From NCBI GenBank assembly GCA_963708095.1, contig OY970182.1, positions 2,418,001 through 2,482,000 on the forward strand: 64,000 nucleotides of DNA. The letters are read 5' to 3'. How positions within the stretch are numbered: position 1 is the first letter of the stretch; each line of letters begins with the position of its first letter. The stretch comes from JAJZVS01 sp963708095. Lineage in GTDB: Bacteria; Pseudomonadota; Alphaproteobacteria; Acetobacterales; Acetobacteraceae. Below are positions 40,897-48,808 of the stretch, piece by piece. A model generated the notes under the pieces. That model saw only the letters and a program-made list of their open reading frames with translations. It did no database searches and had not been told where the DNA came from. The translations under genes were made by a program, and so were the position numbers.

Positions 40897-41873
40897 GCGT
40901 AGGCGTCCACCTGCGCCAGATAGTCCCGCACGTAGCGGCGGATGCCGTCCTCAAGCGGCGTGAACTGGCCGGGGAAGCCGGCGGCGCGCAGCCGCGCCGT
41001 GCTGGCCTCGGTGAACGACTGGTACTGACCGCGCAATTTTTCCGGCATGTCGATGAACGCCACGTCCCGCGCCACCCCGGCGGCGTCGCAGACCGCGTGC
41101 GCGAGATCGAGATACGTGCGCGCCTTCCCGGTGCCGACGTTGAACAGCCCGTTCACCGCCGGCGTGTCGAGCAGCCACAGGATCACGTCGACCACGTCGC
41201 CCACCCAGATGAAATCCCGCGCCTGTGCCCCGTCCGCCAGCCCGGCGCGATCGGACCGGAACAGGCGCGGGGCCACGCCGGCGGCGACCTCGTCGTATTT
41301 CACCTTCACCACCGAGATCATCTTCCCCTTGTGGTATTCGTTCGGCCCGTAGACGTTGAAGAACTTGAGCCCCGCCCACTGCGGCGGCCGTGGCGCGCCC
41401 TGCGCGATCAGTGCCGCCACCCGCAGGTCGAAGGCATGCTTGGTCCAGCCGTACAGATTGAGCGGGCGCAGCCGGGCGAGCGCCGCCGGGCTCGGGTCGT
41501 CCTCGAATCCCGCCGACCCGTCGCCGTAGGTCGCCGCCGAGGAGGCATAGAGGAACGGCACCCCGCGTGCCGCGCACCAGGTCCAGAGCCGCAACGGCAG
41601 CTCCACATTGGTCGCCCACGCCAGGTCGCCGTCGGTGGCGGTGGTCTCGCTCACCGCACCGAGATGCACCAGCGCCTCCAGCGGCGGGCGGGCGGCAAGG
41701 AAATCGTCGAGCGCCTCGGGCGGGATCAGCCGGGCGGGCGGATGGGCGGCGAGGTTGCGCCACTTGCCGGCATCGCCCAGCCAGTCGACCACCACCGTTT
41801 CCGCCCCGCGGCGGACCAGGGCGGCTTGCAGCATCGAGCCGATGAAACCGGCTCCGCCGGTGACCATAATCAT
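40893..41873 (-). CDS. hldD: ADP-L-glycero-D-manno-heptose 6-epimerase
   Basis: 326 aa extended SDR making ADP-L,D-heptose for LPS inner core. Seen: IMVTGGAGFIGSMLQAAL, DWLGDAGKWRNLA, HLGAVSETTATDGDLAW, YASSAATYGDG, LNLYGWTKHAFD (YxxxK), KFFNVYGPNEYHKGKMISVV, ARDFIWVGDVVDVILWLLD and FNVGTGKARTY. First gene of a five-gene minus-strand envelope operon; divergent from ubiK. Confidence 0.95.
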   Translation of the reverse strand: MIMVTGGAGFIGSMLQAALVRRGAETVVVDWLGDAGKWRNLAAHPPARLIPPEALDDFLAARPPLEALVHLGAVSETTATDGDLAWATNVELPLRLWTWCAARGVPFLYASSAATYGDGSAGFEDDPSPAALARLRPLNLYGWTKHAFDLRVAALIAQGAPRPPQWAGLKFFNVYGPNEYHKGKMISVVKVKYDEVAAGVAPRLFRSDRAGLADGAQARDFIWVGDVVDVILWLLDTPAVNGLFNVGTGKARTYLDLAHAVCDAAGVARDVAFIDMPEKLRGQYQSFTEASTARLRAAGFPGQFTPLEDGIRRYVRDYLAQVDAYA

Positions 41874-41951
41874 GGGCGCGGCTTATAGAGGCATCCGCCA
41901 CCGCACGGCAGGGGGTCCCGGCCGGGCCAGAATGAACAAGGGGTTAGAACC

Positions 41952-42263
41952 ATGAGCGAGCGGCCGAAGTTCTTCGACGACCTCGCCGGCGTCGCCGGCG
42001 GGGCGATCTCCGCGCTGGCCGGGATGCGCGAGGAGGCGGAGGCGATGATCCGCGCCCGCATCGACGAGGCGCTGCGCCGGCTCGACCTCGTGCGCCGCGA
42101 CGAGCTGGAAGCGATCCAGCAGATGGCGGCCAACGCCCGCACCGGCCAGGAGGAGGCGGTGGCCAAGCTCGCCGCGGTCGAAGCGCGGCTTGCCGCTCTG
42201 GAGCACCGGGTGGCGACGCTCGAGGCAACACGCCCGGAGACGCCGGCGGAAGAAGCCGGCTGA
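41952..42263 (+). CDS. ubiK: UbiK-type BMFP-domain accessory factor
   Basis: 103 aa. Seen: RPKFFDDLAGVAGGAISALA, an amphipathic segment, then EEAEAMIRARIDEALRRLDL, VRRDELEAIQQMAANARTGQ and a heptad coiled coil AKLAAVEARLAALEHRVATL. BMFP proteins trimerise, bind membranes, and support aerobic ubiquinone synthesis in Proteobacteria. Monocistronic. Confidence 0.85.
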   Translation: MSERPKFFDDLAGVAGGAISALAGMREEAEAMIRARIDEALRRLDLVRRDELEAIQQMAANARTGQEEAVAKLAAVEARLAALEHRVATLEATRPETPAEEAG

Positions 42264-42328
42264 GCGGCGACGCGGTCCGGACGGACGCCCCACGCGCCCG
42301 CCCGGACTGCAGCCGTCGCTTTCGATGC

Positions 42329-43537
42329 TCAAACGCCTTCGATGATACTGCCGAAGCGGACCCAGTTCTGCCCGTCCCAGCGCTGCAACTGCATCTCCCG
42401 GATCGGGTAGTAGTTGCTCGGGCTGGTCGCCACCGTGATGCCCGGAAGCAGGGTGCCGACCTCCAGCCGCTTGATCGCGGTCGCCTGCTTCATCACGTGG
42501 GCGCGGGAGAAATTGCCCTTGCAGCTCTCCAGCACGTGGCGCATCACGACGCAGGCGGTGTAGCCGTAGACGAAATTGTTGTCCGTCTGGTCGGCATGCG
42601 GCATGTACTTGTCCATGAACGTGCGCCACTCGTTCATGCCGGCATCGTTCTTGAACGCAGCCTCGGTCGGATCCTTCATCCAGCCGCTGGTGATGATCCC
42701 GACCCCGTTTTCCGCTCCCGCCGGCTTCATCACCGAGCCGGCCGAGATCGACACGTTGGTCATGAAGAACAGCGGCTTCCAGCCGAGGTCGTGCACTTTG
42801 CGGATCGACTGCGCCGCCTGCTTGGGTGCCGCGGCACAGACGAACACGTCCGCGCCCGAGGCCTGCAGCTCGGTGATCTGCGAATCGACCGTGGGATCGG
42901 TCGCTTCATAGGACAGCGATTTGACGACGTGCTTGCGCCACGCCTTGCCCAGCACGTCGCGCAGGCCGGTCACGTAATCTTTGCCGAAATCGTCGTTCTG
43001 ATAAAGGATTCCGATCTTGCCGGCCGGCTTGTTCTGCAGGATGTACTTGGCATAGATCTGCGCTTCGGTGCGGTAGCTCGGCTGCAGGCCGATCGTCCAG
43101 GGGAACTCCGTGTAGTGGCCCCATTTGCTCGCCCCGGTGGCGACGAACAGCATCGGCACCTGCTCGTGGTTCACGTAGCGCTCGATCGCCGAGTTGGTCG
43201 GCGTGCCCAGGGTGTTGAACAGGAAATCGACCTTGTCCTGTTCCAGAAGGCGGCGCACGTCCTCCACCGTACGGGGCGGGAGGTAGCCGTCGTCGTAGGT
43301 GATAAAATCGATCTTGTGGCCGGCGATGCCGCCCTTCTCGTTGACCATGTTGAAGAACGCGGTCTCGGCGTGGCCGATCGCCCCGTAGGACGAGGCCGGC
43401 CCGCTGTACGGCATGGTGTTGCCGATCTTGAGGCTGGTCTTCGTGACCCCCGGCATCGCCGCGGCCCTGGCGCCCGGTGCCAGGGACGCCGCGGCTGCGG
43501 CCGCGCCGCCCGCCAGAATCGATCTCCTGCCGATCAT
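42329..43537 (-). CDS. ABC transporter substrate-binding protein, branched-chain amino acid (LivJ/K-like) type
   Basis: 402 aa periplasmic binding protein. Seen: Tat-like or Sec leader GRRSILAGGAAAAAASLAPG (twin Arg at residues 4-5), then KIGNTMPYSGPASSYGAIGH, FNMVNEKGGIAGHKIDFITY, DDGYLPPRTVEDVRRLLEQD, IGILYQNDDFGKDYVTGL and ADVFVCAAAPKQAAQSIRK. Type I binding fold for amino acids, amides or aromatic acids. No permease or ATPase genes adjacent, so an orphan receptor. The next gene upstream on this strand is an M20 deacetylase. Confidence 0.85.
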   Translation of the reverse strand: MIGRRSILAGGAAAAAASLAPGARAAAMPGVTKTSLKIGNTMPYSGPASSYGAIGHAETAFFNMVNEKGGIAGHKIDFITYDDGYLPPRTVEDVRRLLEQDKVDFLFNTLGTPTNSAIERYVNHEQVPMLFVATGASKWGHYTEFPWTIGLQPSYRTEAQIYAKYILQNKPAGKIGILYQNDDFGKDYVTGLRDVLGKAWRKHVVKSLSYEATDPTVDSQITELQASGADVFVCAAAPKQAAQSIRKVHDLGWKPLFFMTNVSISAGSVMKPAGAENGVGIITSGWMKDPTEAAFKNDAGMNEWRTFMDKYMPHADQTDNNFVYGYTACVVMRHVLESCKGNFSRAHVMKQATAIKRLEVGTLLPGITVATSPSNYYPIREMQLQRWDGQNWVRFGSIIEGV

Positions 43538-43658
43538 GAACCGTTTGCTCCCGTTTGGTGGTTTTTGCCCGTTGATCCGGTTTGCCTGCCTGTCGCCGAC
43601 CCGCGCGTCGGCGGGCCAGCACGGCATGATGGCCCGGCCGGCGGGCGGGGCGCAACCG

Positions 43659-44762
43659 CTACCAGCCGGCGGCGACGGCCTCGGCCAGGCGGGTGAACAG
43701 CGGCACCGCCGCGGCAAGCTCGGCCAGGGACACGTGCTCCCCGGGACGATGCGCCACCGCGATATCGCCCGGGCCCAGCACCACGCAGGGCGCCAGCGCC
43801 GAGAGCTCGGAAGCGTCCGTCCCGAACGCCGCCGTGCGCGGCGCCGCCCCACTCAGGTCGGCAGCCAGCCGGATCAGCGGATGGTCGGCACCGAGCTCGG
43901 GCGGCATCCCCTCCCGCGCCTCGGTGATCGTAACCCCGGCGCGCGCGGCGGCGGCGTGCACCGCCGCACACACCGGCGCGGGGTCGATCTTCGCGGAATA
44001 GCGGAACTTGATCCGCGCCGTGGCGTGCGGCACCGTCACGTTCACCGCGGCGCCGTAGTTGTCGATCGTCAGGTTGAAATCGCTGAACGGCGGATCGTAG
44101 GCAACGTCCTGCAGTCCCGGATCGGTACGCAGGCGTTCGAACACGGCCGGCATCTCCGCCAGGAACGGGATCAGCGCCCAGTTGGCGTTGCGCCCCAGGC
44201 CGGTGCTGCTGTGCGCCTGCACGCCCTCGGCGGTGATGGTGAAGTTGATGCTGCTGCGATGGCCGCGCACGGGGATCAGGCGGGTCGGCTCTACCACCAC
44301 GATCGCCCGCGGCGCAGCGCGCCGGGCCAGCGCCGAGCGGGCGACGATCTCGCGCGCGCCTTGCTTCGTCGTCTCCTCGTCGGTGGTGAGCAGCAAGGTG
44401 ACGGGCACCGCCGCCGGCAGCGCGCGCGCGGCAACCACCGCCGCCGCCACCGGTCCCTTCATGTCCGCGCTGCCGAGCCCGTGCAGCACGCCGGCAGCGT
44501 CGATCCGGCCGGAAAACGGATCGTCCTGCCAGCCGGTCTCCGGCACGGTATCCATGTGGCCCGACAGCGCGAGCCCGCCCGGCCCGCCGCGATGCGCGAC
44601 CAGCGCCCGCTTCGCCACGCCGGCGGGGTCGGCATAATCGAGCGCCTCGACCTCGAAACCGGCGAGCGCGGCGGCCAAGCGCTCCGCTACCGGCAGGTTG
44701 GAGACGAAGCTGCGGCTGTCGAGGGCGACGAGGTCGCGGGCGAGGTCGGCGAGCAGGTCCAT
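43659..44762 (-). CDS. M20 metallopeptidase, ArgE/DapE-type (acetylornithine deacetylase-like)
   Basis: About 367 aa dinuclear-zinc amidohydrolase. Seen: LALSGHMDTVPETGWQDDPF (His and Asp ligands), LHGLGSADMKGPVAAAV (bridging Asp), LLLTTDEETTKQGAREIVA (catalytic Glu), VEPTRLIPVRGHRSSINFTI, the dimerisation domain, and a late VAHRPGEHVSLAEL (His ligand). The ATG at 44762 has AAGGAA upstream and is preferred to 44819. The specificity could be N-acetyl-ornithine or another N-acyl amino acid. Confidence 0.85.
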   Translation of the reverse strand: MDLLADLARDLVALDSRSFVSNLPVAERLAAALAGFEVEALDYADPAGVAKRALVAHRGGPGGLALSGHMDTVPETGWQDDPFSGRIDAAGVLHGLGSADMKGPVAAAVVAARALPAAVPVTLLLTTDEETTKQGAREIVARSALARRAAPRAIVVVEPTRLIPVRGHRSSINFTITAEGVQAHSSTGLGRNANWALIPFLAEMPAVFERLRTDPGLQDVAYDPPFSDFNLTIDNYGAAVNVTVPHATARIKFRYSAKIDPAPVCAAVHAAAARAGVTITEAREGMPPELGADHPLIRLAADLSGAAPRTAAFGTDASELSALAPCVVLGPGDIAVAHRPGEHVSLAELAAAVPLFTRLAEAVAAGW

Positions 44763-44876
44763 AAGGGCGGGTTCCTTGCGGCGGTGGGCACGCAGACGAG
44801 TGGCAAAAATCGGACGCATGGTGGCGCGGAGCCGGTTAGCGTTCCAGTGGGGCGGATCCGTCGCTTCCGGGCCGCG

Positions 44877-45344
44877 CTATCCTGCGATCCCCTTGCTCAT
44901 ATATACGGTCGTCCCGCCCATGAACGGCTCGTGCCTATCGATGTCGTAGCCGACCGCCCTATAAAGGGCAACATTGGCCTCGAAGGCCGCGTTCGTGAGC
45001 AGGCGAATTTCAGGACAACCAGCCCCGGCAGCCCTGCGTTCGGCGTGGTCCAGTAATTGACGACCAAAACCGTTGCCTTGGCTTTCCGGCGTGATTGCGA
45101 CGTTCTCGATCCAGAGGTGATCGGGGTGTATGATCATCTCGATCAATCCCACCATCCTGCCGTCGACGTATAAAACATCGATCTGGTGTTCCCGGACAGC
45201 TCGCTGGTAATCGGCTTTCATCGGCAATGGTTCGCGGCCGAGGACAGGAACCCACGTGGCGTAGGCGGCACGCACCACGTCTCGAATCATGGCAGCATCC
45301 GCGGGAACGGCAGGCCGTATTTCCGCGATCGGGACAGGAGGCAT
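44877..45344 (-). CDS. GNAT family N-acetyltransferase
   Basis: 155 aa. Seen: AEIRPAVPADAAMIRDVVRA, GRMVGLIEMIIHPDHLWIEN, the acetyl-CoA pyrophosphate loop VAITPESQGNGFGRQLLDHA (Q-x-x-G-x-G), and GCPEIRLLTNAAFEANVALY, RAVGYDIDRHE. The acceptor substrate is unknown. Confidence 0.85.
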   Translation of the reverse strand: MPPVPIAEIRPAVPADAAMIRDVVRAAYATWVPVLGREPLPMKADYQRAVREHQIDVLYVDGRMVGLIEMIIHPDHLWIENVAITPESQGNGFGRQLLDHAERRAAGAGCPEIRLLTNAAFEANVALYRAVGYDIDRHEPFMGGTTVYMSKGIAG

Positions 45345-45826
45345 TGGATTCCCTTATGCACAGACAACAAAATCCCCGCCGACCGGATGGTGGGCGGGGC
45401 GACCCGGATTTCGGGAAGGCGGAAGCGAATTTAGCCTCCCGTGAGCTTTCGTCTTCCCAGAATCACTGTGCCGCTCTGCGCCAGATGCAGAGTCGACGTC
45501 GCATTGTGGCGATTGGGGAACGCATGCTCATGCCGCCAGTACGACACACCTCGTCTCGACCGTCAATCGGAAGCTGCAGTGTGTCCAGGGCAATCGGGGG
45601 AGGGTCCCGTGCCTCGCATCCTCACCCGCCGTGCTGCGCACGGCGATCTCTTCCGCGAGAGCGGGAGAGGTGACGCGCCGGAGATTCGGTAGCCCTTCGT
45701 CCGGTACCATCCGTCTGATTTTATCCAATAGCACGCCCCGCATGGCGGGCGAGCCCCGCGGCGGGTTGCGCCCGTTCCCCTCCCCGCGCAGCATGCCGCG
45801 CAATCCGCAGGAGGAAACAACACGCC
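45345..45826. other. Intergenic region with partial palindromic element F
   Basis: About 480 bases. Near 45372-45400 CCCCGCC pairs with GGGCGGGG. At 45597-45672 CCTCACCCGCCGTGCTGCGCACGGC and CGCGAGAGCGGGAGAGG resemble pieces of palindrome E. A plus-strand frame at 45441 with CARCR and CSCRQY cysteines exists but lacks support as a gene. The aminotransferase start is preceded by AGGAGG at 45810. Confidence 0.5.
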
Positions 45827-47062
45827 ATGGATGGGTTCGACCTCGTCTCCCGCCTCACCCCGGGAACACCGGCGCCGGCACCGCGCTTCACCGCCTTCCC
45901 ACCCTATAATTTCATCGGCGGCCACAACGACCCGAGCCTCATCCCCACCGAAGCGCTGGCCGACGCCGCCGCCGCCGTGCTCCGGCGCGAAGGCGCCAAG
46001 CTCGCGATGTACAATCTGGCCGAAGGCCCCCAGGGCTACCCCCGCCTGCGCGCCTTCGTCGCCGGCAAGCTCGCCGATCGCCGCGGCTGCGCGGCCGGCG
46101 CCGACGACGTACTGATCACTTCCGGCTCCGGCCAGGGCATCGACATCGTGAACCGGATGCTGGTGAGCCCGGGCGATACCGTGCTGATCGAGGAATTCTC
46201 CTACGCCGGCGCCATCACCCGGGCGCGCCAGTCCGGTGCCACCGTGCTCCCCATGCCGCTCGACCAACACGGCATCCGCCCGGACGCGCTGGAGACGATC
46301 CTCGCCGATCTCGCCGGGCGCGGCATCACGCCGAAATACCTCTACACCATCCCCACCATCCAGAACCCCACCAGCACCATCCTGCCGCTGGAGCGCCGCC
46401 AGGCGCTGGTCGCGCTCTCCGCCCGCTTCGGCGTGCCGATCTTCGAGGACGAATGCTACGCCGACCTCCTGTGGCACGACGTCGACGCGCCGCCGGCCCT
46501 GCGCGCGCTCGCGCCGGCGCAGGTGATCCATATCGGATCGTTCTCGAAATCCCTCGCCCCCGCGCTCCGCGTCGGCTATGCCACCGCGGACTGGCCGGTG
46601 CTGGCACGCATGCTCGCCTGCAAATCCGACGGCGGCACCGGTGCCATCGACCAGATGGTGATCGCGGAATATTTCACGACTGCGTTCGGCGCCCATGTCG
46701 AACGACTGAGCGCCGGCCTCAAAACCAAACTCGACGTCATGCAGGAAGCCCTGGCGCGCGAATTCGGCACCGCCATCGAAACCTGGCACCCGAGCGGCGG
46801 CATCTTTCTGTGGATGAAACTGCCGACCGAGATCGACGTGCGCCGCCTGATCGCCCCCGCACAAGCCGCCGGCATCGCCTTCAACCCGGGACCGGAATGG
46901 GCCGTCGATGCCGAAGCGGCAAGATCACACCTGCGACTCTGCTTCGCCCTCCCCTCCGCCGACCAGATCCGGGACGGCGTCGCCGCCTTCGCCCGCATCT
47001 GCCGCGAACAAACCGGCATCCCCCGCCAAAGCGCCAACATCCGCCACCTGGGCACGGCGTAG
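45827..47062 (+). CDS. PLP-dependent class I/II aminotransferase (2-aminoadipate aminotransferase/LysN-like)
   Basis: 411 aa fold-type I enzyme. Seen: IGGHNDPSLIPTEALADAAA, LAMYNLAEGPQGYPRLRAFV, LITSGSGQGIDIVNRMLVSP (phosphate contact), IPTIQNPTSTILPLERRQAL (Asn), PIFEDECYADLLW (Asp/Tyr) and HIGSFSKSLAPALRVGYA (PLP Lys). This is the MocR-type aminotransferase domain without the GntR domain. AGGAGG Shine-Dalgarno. Convergent with the CoA-transferase pair. Confidence 0.9.
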   Translation: MDGFDLVSRLTPGTPAPAPRFTAFPPYNFIGGHNDPSLIPTEALADAAAAVLRREGAKLAMYNLAEGPQGYPRLRAFVAGKLADRRGCAAGADDVLITSGSGQGIDIVNRMLVSPGDTVLIEEFSYAGAITRARQSGATVLPMPLDQHGIRPDALETILADLAGRGITPKYLYTIPTIQNPTSTILPLERRQALVALSARFGVPIFEDECYADLLWHDVDAPPALRALAPAQVIHIGSFSKSLAPALRVGYATADWPVLARMLACKSDGGTGAIDQMVIAEYFTTAFGAHVERLSAGLKTKLDVMQEALAREFGTAIETWHPSGGIFLWMKLPTEIDVRRLIAPAQAAGIAFNPGPEWAVDAEAARSHLRLCFALPSADQIRDGVAAFARICREQTGIPRQSANIRHLGTA

Positions 47063-47085
47063 GCGGACCGAAGACAGCAAGACCA

Positions 47086-47110
47086 GAGGCTTTGCCCAGG
47101 GCAAAGCCTC
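47086..47110. terminator. Hairpin between convergent aminotransferase and CoA-transferase genes
   Basis: GAGGCTTTGC-CCAGG-GCAAAGCCTC: perfect 10-bp stem with a 5-nt loop in the 63-bp convergent gap. No long T run on either side, but the position fits a shared bidirectional terminator. Confidence 0.6.
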
Positions 47111-47125
47111 CTGGCCTTCCTTCAG

Positions 47126-47806
47126 TCAGCCCGCATGTTCGTCGGTAAGCGGGGCGTCGATGAGCGGGGCGTCGGTGCGGGCTTGCAGTGCTTCGAAGCT
47201 GAGCCCTGGGGCCGTTTCGCGCACCACGAAGCCGCGCGGGGTGACGTCGATCACGGCAAGGTTGGTGTAGACCCGTTTCACCGCGCCGAGCGCGGTCAGC
47301 GGGTAGCTGCACTGGCGCACCAGTTTGGGCGTGCCGTCCTTGGTGGTGTGTTCCATCATCACCCAGAGCCGCCTGGCTCCAGCGGCAAGGTCCATCGCGC
47401 CGCCCACCGCCGGCGCGGTATCGTTCTCGCTGGTCGCCCAGTTGGCGATATCCCCGTTCGCCGCCACCTGGAACGCGCCCAGCACGCACAGATCGAGATG
47501 CCCGCCACGGATCATCGCGAAGCTGTCGAAATGGTGGCAGAAGCTGCCGCCCGGCCGCAGGGTCACGTATTGCTTGCCGGCGTTGATCAGCCAGGGATCG
47601 ATCGCGTCCTTGGCGGGTGCCGGGCCCATGCCGAGGACGCCGTTTTCCGAATGGAACACCACTTCCCGTTCCAGCGGTACGTGGTCGGCGACGGCGGTCG
47701 GGATGCCGATGCCGAGGTTGACGTACCAGCCTTCGGGGATGTCGCGCGCGACCCGTGCGGCCATTTCGGTGCGGGTCAGCGGCCTCGTGTCGGCGGTGGC
47801 GGACAT
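47126..47806 (-). CDS. 3-oxoacid CoA-transferase, subunit B
   Basis: 226 aa. Seen: MAARVARDIPEGWYVNLGIG, IPTAVADHVP, the catalytic Glu in HSENGVLGMGPAP, AFQVAANGDIANWA, GGAMDLAAGARRLWVMMEHT, and YTNLAVIDVTPRGFVVRETA. Class I CoA-transferase beta chain (AtoA/ScoB/PcaJ group), giving 3-oxoacyl-CoA from succinyl- or acetyl-CoA. Paired with subunit A 18 bp upstream. The neighbours do not say whether 3-oxoadipate or acetoacetate is the substrate. Confidence 0.9.
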   Translation of the reverse strand: MSATADTRPLTRTEMAARVARDIPEGWYVNLGIGIPTAVADHVPLEREVVFHSENGVLGMGPAPAKDAIDPWLINAGKQYVTLRPGGSFCHHFDSFAMIRGGHLDLCVLGAFQVAANGDIANWATSENDTAPAVGGAMDLAAGARRLWVMMEHTTKDGTPKLVRQCSYPLTALGAVKRVYTNLAVIDVTPRGFVVRETAPGLSFEALQARTDAPLIDAPLTDEHAG

Positions 47807-47824
47807 GGGGGTTCTCCGTTCCTG

Positions 47825-48508
47825 TCAGAAGCCGGACGGGTCGCCGTACGGCACATGCAGCACGCGGGTGACGAAAATGCCCGGCGTGTGTACGTTGTCG
47901 GGGTCGATCTCGCCGAGCCCACGGATGTGCTGGGCCTGCACGATCGTGAGTTTCGCGCCCATCGCCATAACCGGGTTGAAGTTCCGCCCCGATTTGCGGA
48001 ACGTGAGGTTGCCCCAGCGGTCCGCCTCCCACGCCTCCACCAGCGCGACGTCGCCGTGCAGCGCTTTTTCGGCGACGTAGGTGCGCCCGTCGATGTCGCG
48101 CGTTTCCTTGCCCATCGCCATCTTGGTGCCGGCGCCGGTTGCAGTGAAGAACAGGGGAATCCCGGCGCCGGCGGCGTGGATGCGCGCCGCCAGAGTGCCC
48201 TGGGGGACGATCTCGAGCTCGATCCTGCCGGCGCGGTACAGGGTTTCGAACACCACCGGGTCGGAGGAGCGGGGGAAGGAGCAGATGATCTTGCGCACCC
48301 GCCCGAGTTCCATCAGCCGCGCCAGCCCGGTATGGCCGACACCGGCGTTGTTGGCGGCGATGACGAGGTCCTTGGCGCCCTGCTCGATCAGCCCGTCGAT
48401 CAGCGCATTGGGCTGGCCGACGGCGCCGAAGCCGCCCACCAGCACGGTGGCGCCGTCCTCGATGCCGGCCATCGCCTCGGCCATGGTGCGGACGGTCTTG
48501 TCGATCAT
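47825..48508 (-). CDS. 3-oxoacid CoA-transferase, subunit A
   Basis: 227 aa from ATG 48508 (GGAGG upstream). Seen: DGATVLVGGFGAVGQPNALI (CoA-binding Gly loop), VIAANNAGVGHTGLARLMEL, RKIICSFPRSSDPVVFETLY, IELEIVPQGTLAARIHAAGA, GIPLFFTATGAGTKMAMGKE and GRNFNPVMAMGAKLTIVQA. Forms the heterodimer with the following subunit B. Confidence 0.9.
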   Translation of the reverse strand: MIDKTVRTMAEAMAGIEDGATVLVGGFGAVGQPNALIDGLIEQGAKDLVIAANNAGVGHTGLARLMELGRVRKIICSFPRSSDPVVFETLYRAGRIELEIVPQGTLAARIHAAGAGIPLFFTATGAGTKMAMGKETRDIDGRTYVAEKALHGDVALVEAWEADRWGNLTFRKSGRNFNPVMAMGAKLTIVQAQHIRGLGEIDPDNVHTPGIFVTRVLHVPYGDPSGF

Positions 48509-48673
48509 GCGGCTTGTTTCCTCCGGAAGCGGTCGTTGCCGAACGTCTGGTTTACCCCCCGCGCGCATGCGCGCCAAGCCATGGCCCGGCATGCGCGCCA
48601 AACCACCGCGCCGACGCTCCTTCTGCTATGAAACACCCGGTTCGGAGGATCTGGCGGCGAAGGTGCCGCCCTT

Positions 48674-48805
48674 CTCCCTCTCCCCCCGCGCTTGCGTGGG
48701 GAGAGGGTCGGGTGAGGGGGGGGCGCGGCACCAGATGCGGATCGGGGGACGAGCGGCCTCCCCCCCACCCCGCCCTCTCCCCCGCAAGCGCGGGGGGAGA
48801 GGGAG
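48674..48805. repeat. Imperfect palindrome D (~130 bp) downstream of degP
   Basis: CTCCCTCTCCCCCCGCGCTT at the left is mirrored by AAGCGCGGGGGGAGAGGGAG at the right. Within each arm a smaller hairpin (CCCTCTCC..GGGGAGAGGG) also forms. The pyrimidine/purine strand asymmetry is strong. It ends 4 bp from the degP stop. Confidence 0.9.
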
Positions 48806-48808
48806 GAC

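Noticed and set aside
45441..45692. Small Cys-containing plus-strand ORF (CARCR, CSCRQY)
   Set aside because: Spacing of Cys is not a known zinc-ribbon pattern, half of it translates palindromic repeat F, and no ribosome site is evident.
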